Assembly: GCA_000063505.1 (NCBI GenBank)
Contig: CT971583.1
Location: forward strand, 961,918 to 1,025,917
Direction: 5' to 3'
DNA length: 64,000 nt
Source: Synechococcus sp. WH 7803
Lineage (GTDB): Bacteria; Cyanobacteriota; Cyanobacteriia; PCC-6307; Cyanobiaceae
The notes under the pieces: generated by a model
What the model was told of the DNA's origin: nothing
Seen by the model: only the letters and a program-made list of their open reading frames with translations
Database searches by the model: none
In this document: in pieces, positions 1-7,692 of the stretch
How the letters are laid out: each line of letters starts with the position of its first letter
How positions within the stretch are numbered: the first letter of the stretch is position 1
Made by a program: the position numbers and the translations under genes

Positions 1-1
1 G

Positions 2-346
2 TGCGTGACGATGGCGGAAGTGAGCGAATCCTCTGATCTCGCCAAAGCACTTCTTGATGCTGTTGTTCTGCGTTATCGCCAATCGGAATACCTGCTCTCA
101 CTTCTTGGGTTGCGCCGCGTTGAAGAGCGGGTTCGCGGTTTTCTTGAATTGCTGGCCCAGGATTACGGTCAGCCCTGTGATGAAGGATTGCGCCTGAACC
201 TGCGTTTGACCCATCAGGAGATGGCGAGCGCCTTGAGTACAACACGCGTGACAGTGACCCGTGTGATTGGCCTCCTCAGGGATGAGGGTTGGCTCAAGAT
301 TGATGCCCAGCGTCACCTTGTGATCACCCATCTGCCCAAGAAATAA
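2..346 (+). CDS. Crp/Fnr-family transcription regulator, C-terminal part (5' end outside window)
   Basis: The reading frame is open from the first bases of the window, so this is the C-terminal ~114 residues of a longer protein. It carries the winged helix-turn-helix typical of the Crp/Fnr group, with a recognition-helix segment reading STTRVTVTRVIGLLRDEG, close in style to cyanobacterial NtcA. The cyclic-nucleotide-like sensor domain would lie upstream and cannot be seen. It ends 59 bases before a same-strand run of small membrane and redox genes, so it may regulate them, but that is inference from position only. An internal ATG at base 11 exists but is unlikely to be the true start. Confidence 0.8.
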   Translation, partial: CVTMAEVSESSDLAKALLDAVVLRYRQSEYLLSLLGLRRVEERVRGFLELLAQDYGQPCDEGLRLNLRLTHQEMASALSTTRVTVTRVIGLLRDEGWLKIDAQRHLVITHLPKK

Positions 347-359
347 ATCAACCGGATTG

Positions 360-393
360 TCAGCTCCAGGGAGTCTCCCTAGAAATGAGCTGA
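360..393 (+). promoter_or_regulatory. Nested inverted repeat between regulator gene and operon
   Basis: TCAGCTC (360-366) pairs perfectly with GAGCTGA (387-393), and inside it AGGGA (368-372) pairs with TCCCT (376-380). The structure sits in the short gap between the Crp-type gene and the next gene. There is no U-tract after it, so it is not a standard terminator; it could be an operator, an mRNA-stabilising hairpin or an attenuator. Confidence 0.35.
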
Positions 394-405
394 TGGTTTA
401 AGGCC

Positions 406-672
406 TTGGCTGATTCCTCGTTTCCATTGGTCCTGTTGGCCCTGCATGCCGTGCAGGGTTATTGGTATGCAGGCCTGCTGATGGCCATTCTGTTCTCACT
501 GTTCGGTGTGCAGGCGATCGATCCGGCGGCCAAGGGGTGGTCCCACCCCCTGTTCCGACTGGTGATCATTCCTGGCGTTTCACTGTTCTGGCCGCTCCTG
601 CTTGTGCGCTGGGTGCGCCGTCAAGGGCCACCGCAGGAGCGCAATGCCCATCGCCTGGCTGTGCGGCCATGA
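406..672 (+). CDS. Small hypothetical membrane protein (88 aa)
   Basis: Predicted to start at a TTG codon, as no ATG or GTG lies nearby in frame. The product has two hydrophobic stretches (about residues 8-33 and 46-64) and a basic, Arg-rich tail, which suggests a two-pass inner or thylakoid membrane protein. No family is recognised. Its TGA overlaps the ATG of the next gene (ATGA), which indicates translational coupling. It is the first gene of the run that leads into the Rieske fusion and cysteine-dioxygenase-like genes. Confidence 0.6.
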   Translation: MADSSFPLVLLALHAVQGYWYAGLLMAILFSLFGVQAIDPAAKGWSHPLFRLVIIPGVSLFWPLLLVRWVRRQGPPQERNAHRLAVRP

Positions 673-1181
673 TTCGTTCCCATCGCATCGTGCACAGGCG
701 CCTGTTTCCGCTGATTGCGCTGCTTGCGCTGGTGCTGTCTGTTTCGGCTCTGGCTCTACGACCGGCTGTCCCCATTTCGTCGCCTGCCTCAGCCCCGCTG
801 TTTCAGTCACTTGGTTTTTCCAGTGCACCTCTTTCGGCGTCTAAGAGTGTTCGGGTCAAGGTGAATGGGCATCCCGTCCTGCTGGGTTACCAGCAGGACG
901 CATTGGGTCAGCCAACGCTTTTGATCCAACCCCTGCAGATTCAATCCGAGGCCCAGGTTCAGGTCTTGTGGACCCGCGGCAATGCTTCAGGTGACACGCC
1001 TCCAGCGGCGGTGTTTCTCGGACAGCTCTCTGGCGCATCGGCCCTTGCCTTGCCTTTGCCAAGCGACTTTTCCACGGACCGCCCCGGTGGGCTTGTGTTT
1101 CGCAGTCTTCCTCTAGCCAAAACCCTCGGACGCGTTGATCTGGCTGCGCTTCCTTCCAATCTGTTTCAAGAGAGTCGCTGA
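669..1181 (+). CDS. Hypothetical exported or membrane-anchored protein (170 aa)
   Basis: The start chosen is the ATG that overlaps the upstream stop. The N-terminus is basic (MIRSHRIVHRRL) followed by a hydrophobic segment at about residues 14-32, so it is either a signal peptide or a signal anchor; the remaining ~135 residues are polar and would face the periplasm or lumen. No domain is recognised. Only two bases separate it from the ferric-reductase/Rieske gene downstream, so it probably belongs to the same membrane complex or pathway. Confidence 0.65.
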   Translation: MIRSHRIVHRRLFPLIALLALVLSVSALALRPAVPISSPASAPLFQSLGFSSAPLSASKSVRVKVNGHPVLLGYQQDALGQPTLLIQPLQIQSEAQVQVLWTRGNASGDTPPAAVFLGQLSGASALALPLPSDFSTDRPGGLVFRSLPLAKTLGRVDLAALPSNLFQESR

Positions 1182-1183
1182 TC

Positions 1184-2293
1184 ATGGGGCATCCGTATCA
1201 AGCCGTTCAGTGGACCCGTAAAAAGCTGATTTACGACGGCATTCTTCTTGCCTTGGTGATGGGCTATCTGGTGGTTTTCACCCAGATCACCTATGCCCTC
1301 AACCGTGCTGTTGGTTCTGTTGCTGAATGGGAAGGGGTCGAAATCAGGGCCTACGGAAGCGCCGCCTTCATCCTTCTCAGCATCATCCTCTGCATCGGTC
1401 CTCTCAGTCGTCTGAACAAGCGCTTTCACGTGCTGCTGTTCAATCGGCGACACATGGGTGTTCTTGCCTTTCTGCTGGCGCTGTTCCATGTGCATGGCTT
1501 CCGTTTGCCTGCCCAGCCGTTTCAAGCCCTCGGACTGTCTGTTCCCAGAATTCCGTTTCAGTTCTTTGGGGCCCTGCCCTGGTACAACGATTTCGGCGAT
1601 CTCGATCCCCTCGTGTCCCTGTTTGTGGGGAATCGCCATTTCGACAGCCTCACGTTTTTTCCGTTTGAACTTCTCGGGCTTGGGGCTCTGCTGGTGATGT
1701 TCGTGATGGCTGCCACCAGCCACGACTTCTGGCTTGTGAATCTCACGCCTCCGATCTGGAAGGCCATTCATATGGCTGTGTATGTCGCCTATGCCCTGCT
1801 TGTCGGACACATCCTCCTTGGTCCTCTGCAGACCAACCGTGACCCCTGGCTCACGGCTCTGGCTCTGGTGTCGTTTGTGTGTGTGATCGGGTTGCATCTC
1901 ATCAGTGGCTGGCGGGAACGCAAGGCCGATCGATCCCTTATGTCTCAGGCGGATGCTCGTGCTGGCGAGGGGTTTGTGGATGTGATGGCGCTCGCTGACC
2001 TAGAGGAGGGATGCGGCATACCGGTTGTGATCCGTGGTGAACGGGTTGCCCTCTTCCGTCAGGGCGATGCGGTCTATGCCCTCAGCAATGTTTGCGCCCA
2101 TCAAAACGGTCCTCTGGCCGATGGTCGTCTTAATCACGGTTGCGTGGTGTGTCCCTGGCATGGCTGGGAATACCGCGCGGACACTGGCGTTTCCCCTCCG
2201 CCGTTTGAGGAGCGTGTTCCGGTGTTCCCCGTGCGCATTCAAGAGGGCCGGGTGTACGTGGCGCTCCAGCCCGTTCTCAACGCAGTGAGTTGA
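1184..2293 (+). CDS. Ferric-reductase-like haem membrane domain fused to a Rieske [2Fe-2S] domain (369 aa)
   Basis: Residues ~15-240 form about six membrane helices with well-placed histidines (H90, H102, H104, H196, H209, H238), as in ferric-reductase/YedZ-MsrQ-like b-haem proteins. Residues ~262-362 form a Rieske domain with C304-x-H306 and C323-x2-H326 (CAHQNGP and CPWHGWEY), the standard [2Fe-2S] ligands. The protein would pass electrons between a soluble donor and membrane haems. The stop overlaps a TTG (TTGA) of the next frame, and neighbours on both sides are membrane or exported proteins. The physiological partner is not evident; a redox role in a small-molecule modification pathway with the downstream genes is inference. 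Confidence 0.85.
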   Translation: MGHPYQAVQWTRKKLIYDGILLALVMGYLVVFTQITYALNRAVGSVAEWEGVEIRAYGSAAFILLSIILCIGPLSRLNKRFHVLLFNRRHMGVLAFLLALFHVHGFRLPAQPFQALGLSVPRIPFQFFGALPWYNDFGDLDPLVSLFVGNRHFDSLTFFPFELLGLGALLVMFVMAATSHDFWLVNLTPPIWKAIHMAVYVAYALLVGHILLGPLQTNRDPWLTALALVSFVCVIGLHLISGWRERKADRSLMSQADARAGEGFVDVMALADLEEGCGIPVVIRGERVALFRQGDAVYALSNVCAHQNGPLADGRLNHGCVVCPWHGWEYRADTGVSPPPFEERVPVFPVRIQEGRVYVALQPVLNAVS

Positions 2294-2298
2294 TCGTT

Positions 2299-3057
2299 AT
2301 GTCAAAGAGCAAGACTCCTTTTTTTGTTCATTACCTGCCACTGCCGCCTGGGCTGCGTGCCTTCGTGATTTGGCTTGTGTTTGGCCTCAGTGTGCTCACG
2401 TTGATCCTCTCGATCGTGGTTCCAGCCCTTCAGGATCAGTTCGGTCCTGGCTGGCGCCAACCAACCCGGGAGATCAGTGGTTTGCTCCTCGATGGTCCTG
2501 GTGCACCGCAATTGCTGATCCCAAGGCCTGAGGGGTCGGGCGAGTCTGCATATTCCAGGGTTCTGCTGGCGAGCACCGTGAAGCTCGCGCCGCCGGCATC
2601 GGTGCTGGATAAGTCCGGTGAATGGGTGAAGCTGCGCGGAGCTTTGTTTTCCAATGGCAGCCTGACGGTGATGAACACCAATCGCGCCACGGTTCTGGAT
2701 GCGCCTCTTTCGGCCCAGCCGGTTCCGAGCGAAGCGACGCCCCTTGGGACATTCACCCTGAAGGGAGAGATTATCGACGCCAAATGTTTCTCCGGGGTGA
2801 TGAAGCCCGGTGCTGGTAAAACCCATCTCGGTTGTGCCGTTCGCTGCATCAGTGGAGGTGTGCCTGCTCTGTTCCACACGCGCAACGCGCAGGGTCAGGA
2901 ACTGGATCTCCTGCTTCTTGATGAGCAGGGTGATGCCGTCAACGACAGGGTGCTTGATCGCGTTGCCCTGCCTCTGGAGATCCGCGGGGAAGTGCTGAAG
3001 TTGAATGATCTCCTGTTGCTGCGTGCCGACCCTTCCACATACCGCTCGCTGCTCTGA
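2299..3057 (+). CDS. Membrane-anchored protein with a Cys/His motif (252 aa)
   Basis: The ATG at 2299 is preferred; a TTG at 2290 overlapping the upstream stop is also possible. One strong hydrophobic segment (residues ~17-41) anchors a C-terminal soluble region. That region contains the spaced motif GEIIDAKC ... KTHLGCAVRCISGG, meaning one Cys, then His, then Cys-x3-Cys. Similar Cys/His patterns occur in small exported proteins of unknown function; metal or haem binding is possible but not shown. Being downstream of the Rieske fusion, it could be its periplasmic partner. Confidence 0.7.
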   Translation: MSKSKTPFFVHYLPLPPGLRAFVIWLVFGLSVLTLILSIVVPALQDQFGPGWRQPTREISGLLLDGPGAPQLLIPRPEGSGESAYSRVLLASTVKLAPPASVLDKSGEWVKLRGALFSNGSLTVMNTNRATVLDAPLSAQPVPSEATPLGTFTLKGEIIDAKCFSGVMKPGAGKTHLGCAVRCISGGVPALFHTRNAQGQELDLLLLDEQGDAVNDRVLDRVALPLEIRGEVLKLNDLLLLRADPSTYRSLL

Positions 3058-3090
3058 ACGTTTTCGTTGTTTCGCCTGCCGATTCAGTCC

Positions 3091-4089
3091 ATGGTTTCCC
3101 CCCAGCTCGAGGTCCTGTTTTCGCGATCTCTGGCCTCCCTTCGCCCGGTCATCGTTTCGTTCCTGATCGTTCATGCCATGAGTCTCAGTGGCGGACTCGA
3201 TCAGGCGTTGTCACCTTGCAACGTGCTGTTGGTCGGCAATTTCTGTGCCGCGATGCTCGTGCTCACGTTATTCAAACCGGCAGCCATCCTCAGGGAGATT
3301 TCTGATCTTCCGTGGTCGATCAAGGGCTTGATGTTGCTGGATGGTGCGCTGACCGCGCTGATATCGGCCCTGATCTTCACCGGACTTGAGTACACCACTG
3401 CCAGTAACGCCATCCTCATCGGCCGCATGGCTCCAGTTCTGTACGCCTTAATCGGTGCCCTTGCTCTGGGCACCGTGCTGTCAAGGCCTGTTTGGATTGG
3501 CAATGGCTTCATCATTGTTGGTGTGTTGATGATTGTGTTATTCAGTACCGGCGGCAATGTCAATAAAGGCGACGCAATGATGATCGCTTCGACGTTCGTT
3601 TTTTCGATTGTCTCGATCATTGGCAAAAAGCTAGTTGCCAGGAAGATCTCGATGCCGGTGTTGCTCTTTGCGAGGAATCTGTCTGGCAGTGTGATTTTCT
3701 TCTTCGTTGCGATCTATTTGTTTGGTGTCCATCATTTCGCTGATGTTTTTGCCGGCTCTCTCTGGGTTGTGATGCTTGTTTATGCTGGTTTGATTATCGT
3801 AGTCTCCCAATGGCTTTGGTATAAGGCGTCTGCTGAATTGAGCTCCGTGAGTATGGGGCGTTGGGCTTCACCAGCCCCGCTTGTGGGCCTCACCTTCGCC
3901 TACTTTGTGAATAACAACATTCCCGATAGCAAGCAGTTAATCGCAGCAGTTGTGATTCTGGTGGGGATCGCCATCACCACCTTCGGAAAGCCAGCACCTG
4001 TGGCGCAAGTCGCGGAAGATAAGCGTGAAACCAGTAGTAAGGCTGATCTGTTGATGCAAGGGGACAACGTCGTTTCCCCGTCCGTATGA
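3091..4089 (+). CDS. EamA/DMT-family transporter (332 aa)
   Basis: About ten hydrophobic helices in two repeated halves, as expected for the drug/metabolite transporter superfamily (EamA), with the family's usual length near 300 residues. Typical features are the helix-4 region reading LEYTTASNAILIGRMAPVLYAL and the second-half ASPAPLVGLTFAY. The ATG at 3091 is used; an upstream TTG at 3067 is an alternative. It would export (or import) a small organic molecule. It overlaps the next gene by four bases (ATGA), so it may export the product of the ATP-grasp/GNAT and cysteine-dioxygenase-like enzymes encoded after it. Confidence 0.85.
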   Translation: MVSPQLEVLFSRSLASLRPVIVSFLIVHAMSLSGGLDQALSPCNVLLVGNFCAAMLVLTLFKPAAILREISDLPWSIKGLMLLDGALTALISALIFTGLEYTTASNAILIGRMAPVLYALIGALALGTVLSRPVWIGNGFIIVGVLMIVLFSTGGNVNKGDAMMIASTFVFSIVSIIGKKLVARKISMPVLLFARNLSGSVIFFFVAIYLFGVHHFADVFAGSLWVVMLVYAGLIIVVSQWLWYKASAELSSVSMGRWASPAPLVGLTFAYFVNNNIPDSKQLIAAVVILVGIAITTFGKPAPVAQVAEDKRETSSKADLLMQGDNVVSPSV

Positions 4090-5594
4090 CGGTGGGCATT
4101 GGTGTGATCTGCGATGCCCTGGCGTATCGCGATCAACCCGGATCTGACGTGATCCGCTTCTATCAGGCATTGGCCAGAGATCAGGCGTTTGAGTCGTTTC
4201 ACCTCCCTTTGCCCGCCTTGCGAGCGGCGTTGATGAAGGGTGATGCAAGCCAGATTCCTGCTCTTCGCCTCAGTGACCGAGCTGCGGCCACCCTTTGGAT
4301 GGCGGAGTCTCTCGGGGATCTGGAGCTCCTGCCTGCCGAGCACTTTGATCTGCTGTTTTGCAGAACGCTGAAGCCGTTTCCTCCCCGTCACCTCGAAGTG
4401 CTGCAGCAGCTTGAGCCCTTCACGCGCTTTCTGAACCGGCCCTCGAGCAAGATCAGGCAGCTGGCCTCTTGGTTCCTGGCTGATATCGCCGGAGCTTTTA
4501 CGCCTGCGTCGCGGTTGATCCGTTCGCCTGAGGCTCTGGCCGACGTTCTTGAGCTTTGGGGCGACATTGTGGTGAAGCGCCCGAACAGCACTCAGGGCCG
4601 TGGGGTGTCCCGCTTGCGTCGATCTGCTGGGGGTGTCCAATTGAGTCAGGGGTTCCGCGAGGTCGAAACGTTTCCCTCGTTGGACCCTGTGATGGCTTTG
4701 ATCGGTGATGTTGCGGAGGAATGGTTGGTGATGCCGTTCCTTCCTGGCACTTCCAAGGGAGACAAGCGCGTTCTGGTGGTGGACGGGGAGGTTGTCGCCG
4801 GCTACCGCCGGCGCTCGCGGAGTGGGCACTGGATCAACAATGTGGCCTTGGATGCCGACTGTGAACTGGAAGCGGTCTCGGACGACGAGCGTTTTGTCGT
4901 TGCCGCCACCGCTCCGGCCTATCAATCGATGGGTCTGCGCGTGCTCGGTTACGACTTTCTGGCCGGTGACCGGGGAGAGCCTGTGGTGAGTGAGATCAAT
5001 GTGGGCAACATCGGCGGCTTTTCCAGGGTGGCTGAACTGGGTGGTCCTGATGCCATGCAGCAGCTCTTGAGCTGGATCCAGCTCTTCGCTCAATCCGAAG
5101 GCGAGGCCTCGATTGCCCCTGCTCGGGAGCACCATGCTGCTGCGATGGCTGCGATTTACCAGCAATCGGTTGATCAGGGTGGCGTCACCATGGATGCCGG
5201 ACTGATGACGGCCGAGTGCTTTCGGCAGCGGTTGAGCGCTTGCGGTGAGAGGTCTGGCTTCTGGGTGCTCAGCGTGGCAGGCGAGGTGCTGGGTTGGACG
5301 GAGTTGCGGGCCTACTCACCGCGTTGGGGGTATCGCTTCACAGCCGAGACATCAACCTATGTGCATGCCTCTGCCCGGGGAAGGGGTTTCGGTTCCAAAC
5401 TTCAGCGTTTTGTGATTGGCCAGGCAAGGGAGATGCGTTACCGCCATTTGGTGGCCAAAGTTGTGTCCAGGAATGACCAAAGTGTGGCGTTTCATCTGAG
5501 GCATGGGTTTGAGCGTGTCGGCATTCAGAAAGAGGTGGGTTTCCTCGGAAATTCATGGCACGATGTTGTGATCCTTCAGTGCTTGTTGGTCTGA
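4086..5594 (+). CDS. ATP-grasp ligase fused to a GNAT acetyltransferase (502 aa)
   Basis: Residues ~1-335 resemble the glutathione-synthetase/RimK-type ATP-grasp fold: an ATP-binding segment DIVVKRPNSTQGRGVSRL, a central GDKRVLVVDGEVVAGYRR, and the C-terminal Mg-binding EINVGNIGGF. Residues ~345-500 are a GNAT domain with the acetyl-CoA-binding region ARGRGFGSKLQRFVI and a later RNDQSVAFHLRHGFERVG. The pair suggests an amide- or peptide-bond-forming enzyme whose product or substrate is N-acetylated. N-acetylglutaminylglutamine synthetase combines the same two activities in the opposite order, so the present order is unusual. Substrates are unknown; the adjacent cysteine-dioxygenase-like gene hints at a sulfur amino acid. 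Confidence 0.8.
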   Translation: MTVGIGVICDALAYRDQPGSDVIRFYQALARDQAFESFHLPLPALRAALMKGDASQIPALRLSDRAAATLWMAESLGDLELLPAEHFDLLFCRTLKPFPPRHLEVLQQLEPFTRFLNRPSSKIRQLASWFLADIAGAFTPASRLIRSPEALADVLELWGDIVVKRPNSTQGRGVSRLRRSAGGVQLSQGFREVETFPSLDPVMALIGDVAEEWLVMPFLPGTSKGDKRVLVVDGEVVAGYRRRSRSGHWINNVALDADCELEAVSDDERFVVAATAPAYQSMGLRVLGYDFLAGDRGEPVVSEINVGNIGGFSRVAELGGPDAMQQLLSWIQLFAQSEGEASIAPAREHHAAAMAAIYQQSVDQGGVTMDAGLMTAECFRQRLSACGERSGFWVLSVAGEVLGWTELRAYSPRWGYRFTAETSTYVHASARGRGFGSKLQRFVIGQAREMRYRHLVAKVVSRNDQSVAFHLRHGFERVGIQKEVGFLGNSWHDVVILQCLLV

Positions 5595-5595
5595 C

Positions 5596-6267
5596 ATGGC
5601 TGTGCCTGGATCAGTGCTTGGCATGTCGCGGCGTTTGCAAGCGCTGATTGCCTCAATTGGTGAACAGCCTCCCTCGAGCCTCAGCCAACTTGAGCGCTGC
5701 GTTGCTGATGCTCAACTCGTTGAGCAGGATCTCTTGCCGTGGGCAGATTTCCGTCATCCTGTTGAAGATAGTTATGGACGGCGATTAATCTGGAAATCTG
5801 ATTTTGTTGAGCTCATGGTGATGAGCTGGATCCCTGGCGATTTCAGTGCGATTCATGATCATGGGACTGCACACTGGGGTGTGGTTCAGTCTTTCGGGCC
5901 TGCAACGCATTCGTTGTTCAGGCTTCATGGATCACAACTTGAATTTGACCGTCAAAGTGATTATCGGCCCGGTCAGATTCAAACAGTGGATCATCGCTTG
6001 ATTCATCAGATGGGCAATGCCAGTGGCACCCCTTTTGTGAGCTTGCATGTCTATGCGGCTCTGCAGCCCTTGGCCACAATCACCGCCAATGCCCGGGTGT
6101 TTGATGTGGTGGAGGGGGTGATCCAGTTCACCGACGGCGGTGTGTTCTTCGCCCTTCCTGACGCTCAGGTGAAACGTCAGATCACAGGACTGAAGGCCAC
6201 CCCTTCGCTGGTGAGCGATCAGCGCCGTCTGCGCGATGCGCGGCTGCAAGTGATGGCCCACGCCTGA
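5596..6267 (+). CDS. Cysteine dioxygenase type I-like cupin (223 aa)
   Basis: A cupin with the iron-binding histidines expected of cysteine dioxygenase: H87-x-H89 in IHDHGTAHWG, a third likely ligand H137 in LIHQMGNAS, and the SLHVY segment (H151, Y153) that matches the catalytic His/Tyr region. The family oxidises a thiol (usually L-cysteine) to its sulfinate using O2. The gene begins one base after the ATP-grasp/GNAT stop. An alternative ATG nine codons in (5623) would remove a short N-terminal tail. The substrate could be cysteine or a thiol made by the neighbouring ligase. Confidence 0.85.
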   Translation: MAVPGSVLGMSRRLQALIASIGEQPPSSLSQLERCVADAQLVEQDLLPWADFRHPVEDSYGRRLIWKSDFVELMVMSWIPGDFSAIHDHGTAHWGVVQSFGPATHSLFRLHGSQLEFDRQSDYRPGQIQTVDHRLIHQMGNASGTPFVSLHVYAALQPLATITANARVFDVVEGVIQFTDGGVFFALPDAQVKRQITGLKATPSLVSDQRRLRDARLQVMAHA

Positions 6268-6269
6268 GC

Positions 6270-6294
6270 AAAAAAAAATCCCCCCGAAGAGGGA
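6270..6294 (-). terminator. Rho-independent terminator after tRNA-Pro (minus strand)
   Basis: On the minus strand TCCCTC-TTCG-GGGGGA forms a six-pair stem with a UUCG tetraloop followed by nine T residues (the A run at 6270-6278). It lies just downstream of the tRNA-Pro gene and three bases past the stop of the convergent cysteine-dioxygenase-like gene. Confidence 0.85.
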
Positions 6295-6320
6295 CTGCTT
6301 GCCTTGCGGCGACGGTCAAA

Positions 6321-6397
<77 letters not shown>

Positions 6398-6408
6398 GAA
6401 TCAAGTTA

Positions 6409-6756
6409 TCACAAGGCATCCACGCTCTTGATCCGTCGTCGGATCCGGGCGAGAAGACGGACGGTCAGCCGCTCGCGTGATTCGCCTGAATACCCCCAGA
6501 TCCGCAGTTCTCTCGACAGCTCGCGCAGCTCTCGCATGCCCATGGAGGCAAGCTGCAACTCCGGCAAGGTCCTCCAGGCTCGCGAGCTCATCGGCAACGG
6601 TGCTTTCGCCCCCCGCTCTCCGATGTTGATCGTGCCGTCCGCGATCCATTCCGGGATCAACACCACGAGCACCGCAATCAGGCCATACAGCTCCACGAGA
6701 CCTCTTGGCAGTGGATGGAGGCGACGCTTTGCGGTTGGTTTGGGAGGGGAGGACAC
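6409..6756 (-). CDS. Hypothetical protein with one TM and a SAP/Rho-N-like tail (115 aa)
   Basis: A basic, proline-containing N-terminus is followed by one hydrophobic segment (about residues 20-38). The last ~45 residues (MGMRELRELSRELRIWGYSG ... LLARI) look like a SAP or Rho-N-type helical motif, which in other proteins binds nucleic acid. No full family match is claimed. It follows the 59-aa membrane protein and lies between that gene and tRNA-Pro on the same strand. Confidence 0.6.
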   Translation of the reverse strand: MSSPPKPTAKRRLHPLPRGLVELYGLIAVLVVLIPEWIADGTINIGERGAKAPLPMSSRAWRTLPELQLASMGMRELRELSRELRIWGYSGESRERLTVRLLARIRRRIKSVDAL

Positions 6757-6769
6757 AGGGCTGTCTTGG

Positions 6770-6949
6770 TCAGATCGCGAGGGTTCCAGGATTGCTCGGA
6801 GCGCTGTCGAGCGCTGGTCCAGAGTCTCGCCAAAGGAAGGGCTGGCCGTCTGGTGACGGTGCTCGGAGGGAGAACGCCAGGGCGAACACCATGAGCACGG
6901 TCGCGACCAGAATGGCGATCACCCAGCGATCCGGGAGGGTGCGATTCAC
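6770..6949 (-). CDS. Small single-pass membrane protein (59 aa)
   Basis: The GTG at 6949 is chosen because it overlaps the msrA stop as GTGA, the coupling pattern common in this genome; an earlier ATG would put 25 residues inside msrA. The product has one strong hydrophobic segment near residues 8-27 (WVIAILVATVLMVFALAF) and a polar tail. Function is unknown. Confidence 0.55.
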   Translation of the reverse strand: MNRTLPDRWVIAILVATVLMVFALAFSLRAPSPDGQPFLWRDSGPALDSAPSNPGTLAI

Positions 6950-7668
6950 GGATTCAACGCAATCGGACTGTTGTCGCCACGCAGCACGCAATGGCTGATG
7001 GTCCAGTCGTAGTGACTCCAAACCGTGTCGGGCAAGCGGTAGTCAGCCCCGTCGAAGTCTCCGAGGGCGACCCCTGTGGGCATCGCCGAGCAATAGGGCC
7101 TGCTTCCTGGCCTTGCCAAGTACTGCTGGTGATAGCCCTCAGCGAAGTAATACGGACGATCGGCGGCGATCTCCGTGGTGATGTCACCGTGGCCAGCCGC
7201 GGAGAGGGCGGTTTGATACCAAGCACGACTGGCCTGGGCCAATTGCATCTGGCGGGCATTGGTGGTGTAGATCGCTGATCGGTATTGGCTGCCTCGGTCG
7301 TTGCCCTGGCGATCACCCTGGGTGGGATCGTGACACTCCCAGAACAGTTTGAGCAGGTCACTGACGTCGATAGCAGGGGTGCTCCACACCACGCGCACCA
7401 CTTCGGTGTGGCCGGTTCGTCCGCTGCAAACCTGGTCGTAACTCGGTTGGTCGGTCTGACCGCCTGCATATCCCACAGACGTTGAAATCACGCCTGGGAG
7501 CCTCCAGAAGCCTTTTTCGGCGCCCCAGAAGCAACCGCAACCGAACACGATCTCTTCCTGGTCCTCCATCAGGGGAGCGCGCAGGGGAGATCCGAGCACG
7601 ACATGGCGCTCGATGCCATCGCCCTGCTCACGAGTCCCCGTGGACCCTGTCAACCAATTGGGGAGCAT
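6946..7668 (-). CDS. msrA: Peptide-methionine (S)-S-oxide reductase MsrA (240 aa)
   Basis: Reduces the S-epimer of methionine sulfoxide in oxidised proteins. The catalytic GCFWG motif (residues ~44-48) and downstream SVGYAGG, YDQVCSGRTGHTEVV, FWECHDPTQ and GNDRGSQYRSAIY are all present. A Cys near the C-terminus (HCVLRG) could be the resolving cysteine. The N-terminal ~35 residues before the core are variable; an internal ATG at residue 34 is an alternative start. It is followed by two small membrane-protein genes and then tRNA-Pro, all on the minus strand. Confidence 0.95.
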   Translation of the reverse strand: MLPNWLTGSTGTREQGDGIERHVVLGSPLRAPLMEDQEEIVFGCGCFWGAEKGFWRLPGVISTSVGYAGGQTDQPSYDQVCSGRTGHTEVVRVVWSTPAIDVSDLLKLFWECHDPTQGDRQGNDRGSQYRSAIYTTNARQMQLAQASRAWYQTALSAAGHGDITTEIAADRPYYFAEGYHQQYLARPGSRPYCSAMPTGVALGDFDGADYRLPDTVWSHYDWTISHCVLRGDNSPIALNP

Positions 7669-7692
7669 GCCAAGGACACATCAGAGCCCAAA

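Noticed and set aside
3900-5165. Long open frame (421 codons) on the minus strand over the ATP-grasp/GNAT gene
   Set aside because: It lies wholly antisense to a strongly supported gene, is rich in His/Arg/Pro as reverse-complement GC-rich frames are, and has no recognisable motif.
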